Below, one piece after another: positions 32,111 through 42,476 of a stretch of 64,000 nt of DNA (position 1 is the stretch's first letter; every line of letters starts with the position of its first letter). The notes under the pieces were generated by a model. That model was not told the origin of the DNA, did no database searches, and saw only the letters and a program-made list of their open reading frames with translations. Source of the stretch: Agrypnia vestita (taxonomy: Eukaryota > Arthropoda > Insecta > Trichoptera > Phryganeidae); NCBI GenBank assembly GCA_016648135.1, contig JADDOH010023167.1, positions 372,001 to 436,000 on the forward strand, in the 5' to 3' direction. A program made the translations under genes and the position numbers.

Positions 32111-32896
32111 TAAAAAAAACGCGTCACTAGGTATAATATTTTTTATTGTAAAAATGTGTCAGAAGTATGCAGTTTCCTAATTTTACTGTAAAAGTTTTAT
32201 TAAAAAGAATACCCTTCTCGACATTTTTAACAAAATTCCCAGTTTCGAAAATGAAAAATATTTATTAAAAAATATATATTTATGCAAAACTTAAAACCAG
32301 CACATCTAGAGAATTCAAAATACGATTTCAATAATTTTAAAATACCACAATATAACAGCAAACAATATCAACAAAATATATATTTAGACATAAAAAAACT
32401 ATTCGACTCCTTACAGAATTAAGAGGATAAATCATTTTAAACAACTAAAAAATAAATTAAATTAACTCCTTTAAAAATACAATTAGACTGTTAGTATATT
32501 TGATTTTTGGTGATCACTTAAATATTTAGCTTACAAAACAAAATATTAGGATCGGTTGTTTGATCAATGGGTAAGTAAAAATCACAGATTTTCGCAAAAA
32601 CGATGTGTTTGATCAGTAGAAAACGCAAAAATCTGTGCTTTTAGCTTAACTATTACTACCGACCAAACGATCGGTTCTCTTGAACGTAAATGTCCAATAA
32701 AATAAATATTTACAAAAATACCGTTGTTGACCATGTTATCGACAGTTTTATACCACCATTAGTAGAGGGTGGTTTTTGGGGGGCGAGGTTCAACGAGGTC
32801 TAGGGGTGACTACAATATAAAAAATATATGTACGAAATAAACATCATGCCTTTTCATATTCAAGATCACATTCATATTGTGAACTTTTGTGAAATT
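32111..32896. other. no gene recognised
   Basis: AT-rich. 32560-32660 has a weak inverted pair around 'aaaaatcacagattttcgcaaaa / gcaaaaatctgtgctttt'. No coding. Confidence 0.4.
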
Positions 32897-32957
32897 TAAA
32901 ACCAATTTTATTAATCAATTAGAAAGACATGCAGAAAAATCAAATCTACAAAAATAT

Positions 32958-33030
32958 ATTTTGGCTGCTACTGGGATTCGAACCCAAGTCACCTAGCTTT
33001 CCGGGCAGGTATGCTACCAATTACACCACA
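32958..33030 (-). other. tRNA-like sequence (pseudo-tRNA)
   Basis: The minus strand shows a D-arm-like 'gtgtaattggtagcatac' and a T-arm 'ttgggttcgaatcccag' with good pairing. The anticodon stem is poorly formed (ten-base loop) and the acceptor ends do not pair. I therefore call it tRNA-derived, not a functional tRNA. Confidence 0.55.
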
Positions 33031-33109
33031 TTACCATGGTACCTTTCAGGCAATACATCTACCTTATCCGTAAGTCTCATTTATTAATTGATTAACACAT
33101 ATTATCCTT

Positions 33110-33365
33110 TTTTAGAGCACCTTTTATTCCCTTTTTTTTAACTCGTAGCGTCTGCGGTTTGTTGTCTGCCGGAAAAACTTTGGATCGATTTTTAACCCTT
33201 TTCCCGAGATCCAATCGAGCTGAAACTTTTTAGGCAGACTCGTGGCGACGATAAAAATGATCTAACAAATTATAGTTTAAAAAATTTCGTAATTATAGTA
33301 TAATTTTGGATTTTTCGAAATATTAATGGTTTTTTCAAATTAAAATCAATACAAATGAGTAATGA
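33110..33365 (+). repeat. dispersed repeat E (copy 2)
   Basis: Reverse-complement partner of 24360-24665; includes 'gtagcgtctgcggttt', 'ggatcgatttttaaccctt', 'cgagctgaaac' and 'gactcgtggcgacgat'. It lies exactly between the two tRNA-like arms. Confidence 0.6.
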
Positions 33366-33396
33366 TTCCGGCGTGTGCATTCGGCAGGAAACCTGA

Positions 33397-33470
33397 TGCG
33401 GTGTAATTGGTAGCATACCTGCCCGGAAAGCTAGGTGATCTGGGTTCGAATCTCGGTAGCAGCCAAAATA
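33397..33470 (+). other. tRNA-like sequence (pseudo-tRNA)
   Basis: Sister of 32958-33030 in the opposite orientation; box B 'gggttcgaatctcgg' has weaker T-stem pairing. No proper acceptor stem. Confidence 0.5.
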
Positions 33471-33532
33471 TTTTTTCGATGATTTAATTTTTGTGCATGT
33501 CTTTCTAATTGATTAATAAATTTGGTTTTATA

Positions 33533-34133
33533 ATGCCTTCTCAATCAAAAAAGGATTTTAGTTGCTACCGCGCGTGATTAACGATGAGTATGGGCTCTAA
33601 TATGGATGAATGTAAATGAGAAGTTTGTGTTTTTATAAAAGGGTGTAACACCATATCCTCTTTGCATACCCACGCGATGAAACGGCGTGACGATTAGTTG
33701 GTTTTTATCAATGCAAACTATCAACTTTATATCTACCATATCAATATTGCGCACTTTAATCTCATCTCACTAGTGTGTAGATTGCGTAATGATCGTAATA
33801 TGGTTAATTAATTGGACATATTTTCTATCTCATAAGCAAGCTACATAAAACTATTACACGACACTATTTCATAACAATAATTATGTTTATAAAATTATGT
33901 TTGTACGAGTATATGGTAATGATGAATATATATATCTCATGAATATGTTAACAAATCAAAAAGATAGATAGATATATTTATCAAAATATCTTATTGATTT
34001 ATCAAAAATATATTTATCAAAAAATTACTTAAATACCACCAGGCTACGAATCCGCAACTTTTTATTTCAGGGAATAGGTTATAAATTTCGCCATAGTAAC
34101 CATGATAAGGAAAAATTGTAGACTTAAACATAT
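33533..34133. other. no gene recognised
   Basis: AT-rich, no repeats shared with the window. Confidence 0.4.
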
Positions 34134-34873
34134 ACAGGGTGTCACATACCTCATAGCAAAGCCTTACAAATGGATTCCTGCCTTGATAACGGGTCGAAAA
34201 TGTGCAAGCAACCATAACCTAATGTCAATAGTAATGGAGATATGCAATATCAATATTTGTTTTTTTTTCTCAATATTGCACGAAATTGAACTACGATTGC
34301 AGTAACTTTTATCGATTATGAGAAATTCATTCGTTCTTATACAAGTCGAATAAAACGATAAAAACCTTGCAAAAATTTAAAATAGAATGAAATAAGGTTT
34401 TTATCATTTAATTTGAGTTGCATTGAATTGAACGAATTTTTCAAAAATTTATAAGTAAATATAATGAGTGTTCAACTTGTTGCAAAAAATAAGTCGAATA
34501 AAATGATAAAAACCTTGCAAAACTGCAATTGTAATTTTTTACAAGGTTTTTATCGTTTTATTTGAGTTGTATTGCATCGAATGAATTGTTCAAAAAATTT
34601 AAGTTACTCTTAAACAACTGTTACTGTTACAAAAAATATAAGTATAAGTACAAGTAATGTTAAAAATATAAGTACTGTAAGTAAATATATAAGTTAATGG
34701 TTGTTCAACTTTTTGGAAAAAATAAGTCTAAGATATCAGAAAAAATGCAAATTTTGATATTACATATCTCCATAAATATTAATAAGTTCATGGTTGCTTG
34801 AACATTTTTGAATAATTATCAAGGCAGTAAATCCACCTATACAGTTTTCGTTACTAGGTATAATACACCCTGT
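34134..34873. mobile_element. ACAGGGTGT MITE, complete copy
   Basis: Ends ACAGGGTGT (34134) and ACACCCTGT (34873). The right end is the inverse of the left half: 'tggttgcttgaacatttt', 'atcaaggca-taaatccac'. The middle (34370-34740) contains two or three inverted 'aataaaacgataaaaacctt' units. 740 bp, non-coding; reference copy for at least seven fragments here. TA may be the target. Confidence 0.8.
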
Positions 34874-35227
34874 ATGTCAACTTGCGTAAATGAAGCATAT
34901 ATTATTCCTTTTTCAAAACAACCACGTTCTAAATTTATAACTTCGCAGCAACGCAGGGTTCCATTGAAATATATTTTTTTTTTATGATTTTTGATCATTG
35001 ATAAACCCGACTGTTTTTATTTGGCTTCAAATAACGAGTATGAAACTCGAATTACAATTCCAAATGATGGCGTATTGTAATACTGTGCCTTCCAAATTAT
35101 TATTATACATTTGCATGTTCTTAATGACATTATCGCTGATGGTGGCATGAAAGAAACTAGCTGTTAGAAACCAACTCACCGCGTGTAATTCAATTGTACA
35201 CAATAACTCTTCAATAACAGAAAAATA
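34874..35227. other. no gene recognised
   Basis: Mixed, apparently single-copy sequence without frames. Confidence 0.4.
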
Positions 35228-35385
35228 ACTTTGTGGTAAAATTATTATTATTTTACCACAAAGCTTAAAAAAAATTAAAAATATTCTTTTTTGAAAAAAA
35301 AAAATATAAAGAAGTTACGGATGTTACACGAAGTTACGGGGACAGACGGACGGACAGTTAAACAACGAAATTATTATATTTGGGA
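35228..35385 (-). mobile_element. 'gacggacagacaacg' element end, reversed
   Basis: A perfect palindrome of two 'ctttgtggtaaaat' arms (about 35228-35266) is followed by the reversed match to 11460-11550 ('gaagttacgg', 'acacgaagttacggggacag', 'acaacgaaattatt'). The palindrome differs from that at 11443. Confidence 0.6.
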
Positions 35386-35724
35386 ATAACAATAAATTAA
35401 TAATAAAGAAATCGAGCGAGTCTTACGGTAGTCGCAAAATTAATAAAAAGTAAAAAAAAAAATTAACAAATGAACGGCTGATTTTATTATTAAATCGCTT
35501 CATTTAGGATAAAAAAAACAACCAATTTTTTTTGTCAGAATCAATGAAATATATTTTGTACATTATTTTTGTAGAACAGTTTTTTCAAAGCCAAATTTAT
35601 CTAGAGATATCATGAATATAAATTCAACATAACCTTAATTTATCGAGTTTTACATTTCTTCTGATGCCTAACGTCAAAGCTGAGTAAAATTAATAATTTC
35701 GAAATCAGAACATTTTTTACTTCC
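35386..35724. other. no gene recognised
   Basis: A-rich, no long frames. Confidence 0.4.
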
Positions 35725-35795
35725 TGTTTCCTGTTGCACATTCCCGTCATCGCTTTAACGAAATTAGTCCCATAAACCGAGTATAAAATGTTACA
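35725..35795 (+). repeat. dispersed repeat shared with 31155-31230
   Basis: 'cctgttgcacattcccgtca...cgaaattagtcccataaaccgag' aligns in reverse with 31155-31230 over about 60 bp. Class unknown. Confidence 0.5.
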
Positions 35796-36234
35796 CATCA
35801 AAAATAATAATGAAACTTAAATATCTTGAAGGTATATTTTATAGGTAGCAATAACATGCACCACACAATGTCGAAGAAATATTTCATAACTAAAGATAAT
35901 GAATAGTTTTTGTGTATACTTCATATTGTCATAAAATACATTATTTATAGATCGCGTGGATGGTGAATGTGAATGAGTTAGAATGAATTTGTGTGTGTGT
36001 GTGTGTAAAATTTAGGATGTGGACTTGAGGAGAAAAACTAATTCTGAAAATTTTTCCTTTTTATATTTATTGTCGTTAAATGTATCCAAGAAATTTTCAC
36101 AATTTTTGAAAACCATTTACGATACGATTTATAAGCGAACTCATAGCGGCGTTAGTTTTATAAATATTCTATAAATATATGTGGATGTTATTATAAAGAG
36201 GCGTGTGCCTTGAACGATGAACAGGAGTAATTAA

Positions 36235-36592
36235 ACAATAATTCAATAAAAGTTATCATTAGGTAAAAGCTACGAAATTTATGTTTACTTGTTCATGATA
36301 AAATACTACAGATGTCTTTAGCATAATCTCGTTAAATAAATGAAAGGTTTTTAGATTTGGAACATACATAGGTAGGTATACAGAACTTTCAAAAATTTGA
36401 TAATGTGTGGATGTTCTTACAATGGAATCGGTGAACGTGCGTTGTGTTAAGTGATCACTTAAGCCAGCTGATACAGTCGTAAGCCCTATAAAAACTCCTA
36501 TAACTCCTATAAAAAAGACTTCCATATATGTTTCTCATACAAGCAGTTTCGTCTCTGTGAGATTTATATAATTTATCTTAAGGAGTATTAAA
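36235..36592 (-). mobile_element. 'gtctc-gagac' MITE, reversed copy
   Basis: Minus strand: 'aaattatataaatctcacagagac', 'ggaagtcttttttat', 'aagtgatcacttaa', 'cgttcaccgattcc', 'acatccacacattatcaaa'. A small local duplication, 'actcctataaaaa', lies at 36485-36515. A purine/pyrimidine (GT)n run is nearby at about 35988-36006. Confidence 0.65.
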
Positions 36593-36671
36593 GTTTGTCG
36601 CATATAGAAATTCGGGGCAGTCGATATTATTGTGCAATATATTAGAAAGAAATATGTACGATGTTTTTATT

Positions 36672-36905
36672 CTAAGAATAGGAGATCTCACTCTCACTCT
36701 TGGCTCTACAATCCCTGGTGAGTCTTGGCCTCCTCAAGAGTCTTCCACCACTCATCTCGGTTTAGTGCCAGCTCTCTCCAGTTCAGAAGCTCCAAGGCAG
36801 ATACGTCTTTGAGGACGTTGTCGCTCCATCTTAATTTTGGCCTTCCTAAGCTCCTTTGCCCAATCGCTCTTGATTTCAGCGGGAATAGGCGGTCTATATT
36901 TTATT
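36672..36905 (-). pseudogene. RTE-like LINE C-terminal fragment, family 2
   Basis: The minus strand encodes 'LGRPKLRWSDNVLKDVSALE' then 'LLNWRELALNRDEWWKTL' and 'EEAKTHQGL' with a stop. This is the GRPKLRW.D....L......WR..A.DR..WR..L.EAKTHPGL ending of insect RTE/BovB-type polyproteins. The reading is continuous for about 50 codons. A family distinct from the YP-ending tails at 37105 and 54650. Confidence 0.8.
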
Positions 36906-37104
36906 ATATGGCGAGAGTAAGAGGTCTATATTTTACTATATGGTGCTACGTTTTTTTGAATTAAAATATTCCACATTGTTCATAATGGCTAAACATGTCC
37001 CGTCTGAAAAGTGATATTTTGAAGCATGTCCAATATTTAGTTTGTTTTAGTACCTTATCAGTTGTATCCAGTTAATAATTATAATAATATTTGGATAACT
37101 TATA

Positions 37105-37320
37105 CAGCGACCGCGGAAGACGTGGCATGACCAGATCAACCAGATACTGGAAGATGGTCCCGTTAGAAGTCTCAACAACCGGCGAGCTTGCATGCGAAGA
37201 TGTATAAATGTGGATGAGGCGAGAGTTGTATGTCAGGAAAGAAGAGTGTGGCGCTCTATCCTTTCTGCTTACCCCCACAGGTAAACGGCGTGATGGTAAG
37301 TAAGTGAGTAAGTAAGTATA
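37105..37320 (+). pseudogene. RTE-like LINE C-terminal fragment, family 1
   Basis: Plus frame: 'RKTWHDQINQILEDGPVRSL', 'NNRRACMRRCINVDEARVVC', then 'VWRSILSAYP' and 'cggcgtgatggtaagtaag' with a GTAA-type 3' run. Best-preserved copy of the tail also present at 465, 3160, 23545, 42477 and 54650. Truncated upstream, so no start codon. Confidence 0.82.
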
Positions 37321-37559
37321 TAGCGCCGTTTCCGCGAATACTCACTTCAAGGGCGCTTTACACAGAAAAATTATCTTACAAAACAACTTACTGCTAAAAA
37401 AGAAAAAACTATACATTACTATTACTTATTCACTAGGTGGCATGCAAGAAATGGAATTAAAATTGAATACTATAATAGTTGGGAGGGCCTGAAAGAATTA
37501 AGTGTTTTCGCGGAGTGCACAATAGGAGTGGAAAACATTAGCTAGCATTGTTTTGGTTC

Positions 37560-38150
37560 TATTCTATGGTGATTCTATAGGTTTTTATAGGATTGTCTAA
37601 ATAAATGCTTCTTAAGTTGTTTTTTGAACTGTAGTAAGCTGTCTGTCTCGTTTGTCTGTCGTCGTGTCTGTTTGTCTGTCCGTTGTCATGATTACTTGTC
37701 CAGTTGTCAAGAGCGCGTAATTTAAGGCATATTTTTAAAAAAAATTCTACATTTCTGTGTTGACCGGAAAATTGATTACCTATCCGGAATTTTTTACCCA
37801 CCATCCCGGATAATCGGGAGTCTACCGCGGTCGCTGAATATTACCGAAACGAGAGATTATCAAAGTTGTGAAAAAAAAGCTCATCTCACGACCTTTGAAC
37901 CGTAACCACCGCGAAAACTACAAGTCTGCAATTTGCAATTTTTTGAAACTAGCCGCCATCATTGCTCCCCGACACGACCTCGCGTGACCGCGCCGGGCCC
38001 GCGCCCCGGTCTGGCGTGCCACGCGGATCGCCGGCATTATTCTGCTTCGTTCGCTGAAAAAAACGGAGCAAGTTACAGCATTATAAATCATACTTTTTCA
38101 AATTTGTACCAAATTTTCGCCGTCCTAGCCCGCCTTGTATTTTCTGATTG
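37560..38150. other. partly less AT-rich single-copy block
   Basis: 37810-38060 has GC-rich runs ('ccgcgccgggcccgcgcccc' at about 37988) and no repeat partner. Frames of 72 codons (37933, plus) and 81 codons (37559, minus) show no domain. A promoter or untranslated exon of a host gene is possible but unproven. Confidence 0.3.
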
Positions 38151-38220
38151 AGCAATATGCTGATTGTGATGTAAATTGAACTGTTGTTACATAAATCAAA
38201 TATAAAAGTAGGGAGGTATT

Positions 38221-38424
38221 AATACAAAGGCAAAAAGAGGTTTCGAGATATCTTTACATGAGAGATTACGGGCATTATCCTTGGCTCTACCCAAGAGTTT
38301 CTACGGGTATGCTTGGTTACAATAGTTTAGAGACTAGAAGGGGTGTGTATTTGATTATGCATTTTTATCGACTATTGCGTGGTATGATCGCTAATCCTGA
38401 AATTATTTAGAGCAAAATCCATTA
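38221..38424 (+). pseudogene. LINE 'LGYNSLETRR' C-terminal fragment
   Basis: Encodes 'SRYLYMRDYGHYPWLYPRVS', 'GMLGYNSLETRRGVYLIMHF' and 'YRLLRGMIANPEI', parallel to 53276-53630. Stops follow, and a solo LTR has inserted directly after at 38429. Confidence 0.75.
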
Positions 38425-38769
38425 ATAATGTAACGAGGCTAAAAAGAATTACGCACTGCTGTCCATATCACAACACTTTCGAATAATCGAGAACGGTTTG
38501 CAGTGTTCTACGGCTTTCGGGAGAAATCTGAAACACTCGGAAAACATCTATAAGAATATAGAAGCCAAGAGAATAGTCTCCTAAACACTAGAAAAATCCA
38601 GAAAATACAAAGTACCCGCAACTCTCGGTTATAAAGACGGGGCCAGGCCGCGCCAAGTAGCGAAATAAAACCGGAGCGAATAATACGTGCGAAAATGGGA
38701 TAGAATGTTCTAGTGAATATTTAATTAAGTGTTAAAGAGATAATAAAGTATTTATTAACGTGACAATAA
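38425..38769 (+). mobile_element. solo LTR with 4-bp target duplication
   Basis: The LTR 38429-38765 starts TGTAACG and ends CGTGACA, flanked by ATAA on both sides (38425-38428, 38766-38769). TATA-like 'ttataaag' at 38629 and 'aataaag' at about 38741 fit an LTR promoter and polyadenylation site. No gag or pol nearby. The end resembles that of the LTR at 14809. Confidence 0.75.
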
Positions 38770-38771
38770 CA

Positions 38772-39520
38772 TCAAAAGAGTGCAACGTTTCGTCAACTTT
38801 AAATTTCACATTCCTTTGGAAAACATAAATTACGACTACCTCCAGAAACTACTAAACCTACAAACCTCCTTTATTAGATAGAAGAAAAACAAACGACCAT
38901 TTTCTTCTACAAAACCATAAACTCATATTTTGATTGCTTCGAACTATATTGCACCTAATAAACCTAATCGAAATACACGTTCACTCTTTCACTATTACCA
39001 CTCAACTACTAACTACCACACGTATTCCACTATTCCACGGATACATCGCCAGGCAAATGATTTAATTTCAGATATCGATATATTTTAACACGAATTTAAT
39101 ATGTTTTAAAAAGTGCTTGAAGGAGCCTCTATCGTCAACTTAGTTTATTTGTTTCTACATAAATCTTTTAAATTAGGTTAAGTATTATTCTTCTGTTTTA
39201 TTTTCTTTTTCCATTTCTTCGTCGGGTTTCTACCTCTGTATTTTTCTTGCACACAATGCTACTGTATTGTTATATTTTCTCTATCCATTGTGTTTCCGGT
39301 CTTTATATATTTTTTGTTTATATTGTTAGTATCCAACTGTGCTATTTTATTTTTTTTATTTCTTCGTTTAAAAATTGTCTTGTAAATAATATATCAAAGA
39401 AATTTAATGTTGACTGACACTTGTTGCTGTATTTTTTTGTTAAACAATTCAATTTTTACAAACAATAATTTAAAAGGCTATTAAGCCGTATAAATCTGTA
39501 AATAAAAAATAAAATATAAA
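38772..39520 (+). pseudogene. non-LTR retrotransposon RT C-terminus plus 3' UTR
   Basis: 'KRVQRFVNFKFHIPLENINY' then 'DYLQKLLNLQ' corresponds to 'ERIQHKFLRYINFRLHIPIE' of the copy at 4236. Further frames give 'NSYFDCFEL' and 'TTTRIPLFHG'. At least three frameshifts. The UTR ends 'aaaaggctattaagccgtat' then an A-rich tail, as in the 4707 UTR. A SINE follows directly at 39521. Confidence 0.7.
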
Positions 39521-39703
39521 GAGTAGTTTGTTGGTCTTGTTATTACTCACTCGCCTCGTGATCCAAAGTCCGCGGGTTCGAACCTCACTACAGACTAGCA
39601 AGTTAGTCTTATTTTCATAGCACAAGCGTTTAATTTAGTTGAAAATAGTAAGAATATTGATGTGAAACGTATTCCGTGTTCGCATTTCTATTTAAAAAAA
39701 AAA
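39521..39703 (+). mobile_element. tRNA-derived SINE (copy 3)
   Basis: Family head 'gagtagtttgttggtctt', box B 'gggttcgaacctc', 'tagcacaagcgtttaattta', 'gaaaatagtaagaatattga', 'gtattccgtgttcgcat' and polyA. It inserted at the A-rich 3' end of the preceding LINE. Confidence 0.88.
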
Positions 39704-39714
39704 TAGTATGTATG

Positions 39715-39900
39715 TTCCTAATACCTTAGACAGCATCAGCATAGATTGTTTCACATTCCAATATACAGGACCAATCTGCCGATAGTTATAACTATTGGAA
39801 GAGATATACAATAGAACAATATTCATTTGGACATTGTTTTGTTCCATACTTCTGAGAGGATTTCCAAAGCAGGATTCTTTTCTATCATTGATATGAATTA
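39715..39900 (+). repeat. LINE 'LFHIPIYRTNL' fragment
   Basis: 'agattgtttcacattccaat', 'acaggaccaatctgccgata' and 'attggaagaga' match 53525-53595, and 'gaggatttccaaagcagga' matches the 3' UTR at 53650. Highly decayed. Confidence 0.6.
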
Positions 39901-39909
39901 TTTTATATA

Positions 39910-40256
39910 TACATGTTGTAACAGAACGAATCGAAATCTTTTCAGATGGATTTCTGCCATGATTATGAGTCGAAAATGTTCAAGCAACCATGACCAATAG
40001 TTATATCTCCTACACACGAGTTTATGACACTCATGTAGTAGAGAAACATCCATTCAAAAGTAACTGTCACTACCTTATAAAAAAAATGTATTTGTAAAAA
40101 AATATTTTAAATTAAAAAAAAATTTAAAAGTTATGGAGTTATGCAATATCAATGTTTGTATTTTTTCAGGTCTGGTTGCTTGAACATTCTCGACTCATAA
40201 TTAAAGCAGGAATCTATCTGCAAAGTATTGTGGGCTAGCTCTGTTACACGCTGTAT
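39910..40256. mobile_element. ACAGGGTGT-family MITE, diverged, both arms
   Basis: Left 'tggatttctgccatgattat' with 'gagtcgaaaatgttcaagca'; right arm in reverse, 'ggttgcttgaacattctcga', 'aaagcaggaatctatctgca', ending 'tgttacacgctgta'. About 350 bp, with a shorter middle than 34134. Confidence 0.6.
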
Positions 40257-40469
40257 ATATTTTAATTAAAATTTTATTACATTTACGAATTGAATGTATG
40301 CTTGTGATGTTAATATTCATTGTACACCGAAGAAATTAAATTGCATTAAATATCCAAAAAATTAAAAAAATATTTTGAATTCAGACTTCTTTAGTTGTAC
40401 GAGTATCTGCTACCAAAAAATAGACATTATTGCTTTCGTTTTTCACTCAATTGGATATTGGTGTCTTTT

Positions 40470-40660
40470 CTATGATATTTCAGTCTAAAATCGACATCAA
40501 CTCTCAATTTTAGTATGAAGCGGCCATTTTGTTACGTGACATCCATGGGGGTTGATCGGTTGAAGTGGATATTGCTACTTTTGCTTTTAATGGTGATTTG
40601 GAAACAGACTTTTGAAGGGATAGAGCTATATTTCCCATAATATATAGAGTTCAATGTTTA
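40470..40660 (-). repeat. dispersed repeat C (copy 4)
   Basis: Strong match to 12655-12870 (see there) in the same orientation over about 180 bp. Confidence 0.65.
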
Positions 40661-41981
40661 AATAATATTTATTTATACATTGTGAAAAATTTATTAACCT
40701 GTAATTAGTATTCCAGATATATAATAATGTATTGTCGATCATCTTGAATCGAGTACCAATCATAAAAATGCTCAATTCAAAAGCTGTTAAATGATTGGTT
40801 ATTGAATTGAAAATCAGAACTGTTTTTTGAATAACGATTTATGGTGTGTATTAGGGTTTTATTTTATTGTCGAAGTTTATGCAAAAGCGACGTAATTGTC
40901 AGGCATTCATTTTCAAAACAACAAATATATTTATTCATTCGACGTTCAACTCGGCTGTCTAAGTTGTATAGTTTCGAAACTTTGAATACGTAACCATTCT
41001 AGGCCGGAAATCGATAAAACATTAAAGAGGGTAGGCAATTTTTATGAAAATGCACAGGTTTTTTGGTTCGTCACATCACGTATCTGCGTTGCTGCGGGGA
41101 TAAATGTCTTCGAATCGTCGTGAAACGTTGATTCGAAGACATTTTTCTCTTATTTCAGCATTACAAAGCAATAGTTACATTTGTACACTTCAAAAACAAA
41201 TATTAATTATTTAACTACATTAAAATGTCAGGGATCCAGCACACACAAGGCCTTTTTATGGACAATAGCTACCATATCGGCCCTACACTTTCATCACACA
41301 ATTTGGCATTTTTTAATGCTAAAGTGGTAATCCTCCCAGCTCTAGTTATAATACGCTACTTATGCTACGCTAAACTCATATGAGTGCAAGCGGTGCGGGG
41401 AGGCGTCCACATAAAACCGCTTCACTGTTATCAAAAGCAAACTATACAATACAAAACAAAAGGGATATGATACAATGATATACATATATGTGAGGAAATA
41501 CTGTAGAGACAGTTAAACTAGGTACAATAGTCACTTCTCTGAGGGAATTATGAAAATAAAGTCATATCCCTAGACATCGTATTATTGTATTTATAAACAT
41601 TATTAACTCATATATAAATACCAATAATCACAATTACGCCAAAGAAGTATAACTTCTTCCGCGCGTGCATGAGTACACGCTCCTCCAATTTTAAATTTTT
41701 TCTGTTTAACGGTACATTTTGCACCTGTTTCCTTATAACTACAAAACCAGCTGTTTGCCTTAGTGGAGGCTATCAAAATACCTGTAGATTACGATTAAAG
41801 GTTAAAGCAATATACTTCCAACGATACGAAGTGTGCCATCTGTGATGTCGTTAATTAAAATGTCGATCTCAATTAATTTATCAACTTTATTTTTCGCATT
41901 TTTGTGACTGTTCCAACGGACGCGTTCTGGAACAAGCTGGAACGCAAATGGAGACCACGTTGATACCCCTGTAAATATTAA
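40661..41981. other. no gene recognised; hairpin at 41101
   Basis: Mostly apparently single-copy. 41330-41410 is less AT-rich. A strong hairpin occupies 41101-41146 (separate entry). The short ORFs do not resemble known proteins. Confidence 0.35.
41101..41146. repeat. hairpin, 'aaatgtcttcgaatc' arms
   Basis: 'aaatgtcttcgaatc' is followed after 13 bases by its exact inverse, then 'tttctcttatttcag'. Isolated; no partner elsewhere. Confidence 0.75.
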
Positions 41982-42373
41982 TGAGTACGTTGATTAGTGT
42001 ATATTATAGATATCTCACAGAGACGAAACTGTATTAATTATGGGAAAGTAGGTATAGAAGTCATTTGGGTGTAACAGGACTTATGACCTGTCTTTTTATG
42101 GTTGGCTTAAGTGATCACTTTACACAATTGTAACATTCGCCATTTCCACCCATGATAGAATATACCATGCTTATTCATTTTTTGGAAGTTGTATATATGT
42201 TCAAATTGCATGAAGCTTTCATATATGAGTTGTAAGCGCCTTTTCCATGCGGCCTGTACAAAGTGATTTTCATTCCCCTAAATCCCCACAGATGTCGCTA
42301 ATGAGAAAATCTACAATTGATTTACGGAATTTTGGTAGCAATATACTTTATTGTGTGTAATTGAGTACGTTGA
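41982..42373 (+). mobile_element. 'gtctc-gagac' MITE flanked by 12-bp direct repeats
   Basis: The element 41994-42361 is almost identical to the left arm and middle of 7041-7608 but lacks the right arm. It is bracketed by TGAGTACGTTGA on both sides (41982-41993, 42362-42373). A 12-bp duplication is unusual for a TIR element and may mean the copy was retro-inserted or was carried in by a repair event. Confidence 0.75.
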
Positions 42374-42476
42374 GTTACGGCTCACGGCAAATTGCACGTA
42401 AATTGATGCTCGATATCCACTCGTTCAAAAACTCTGGACAAATGTAACAGTTTTGTAAAAAAATAAATTCTCGGTG

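Larger units (their letters stand above)
32897..33532. mobile_element. inverted pair of tRNA-like SINE arms
   Basis: Arms of roughly 135 bp (32897-33030 and 33397-33532) are inverted. Each contains a tRNA-like core with box A-like 'gtgtaattggtagcatac' and box B 'gggttcgaat', followed by 'agcagccaaaata' and 'catgtctttctaattgatta'. The left copy reads on minus, the right on plus. Between them lies repeat E. It could be two SINEs inserted head to head, or one element with tRNA-bearing TIRs. Confidence 0.6.

Noticed and set aside
32958..33470. Functional tRNA genes
   Set aside because: Box A and B are present, but anticodon and acceptor stems do not form properly and both are embedded in repeat arms.
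35988..36006. (GT)n as a regulatory element
   Set aside because: Ordinary microsatellite; nothing else supports a function.
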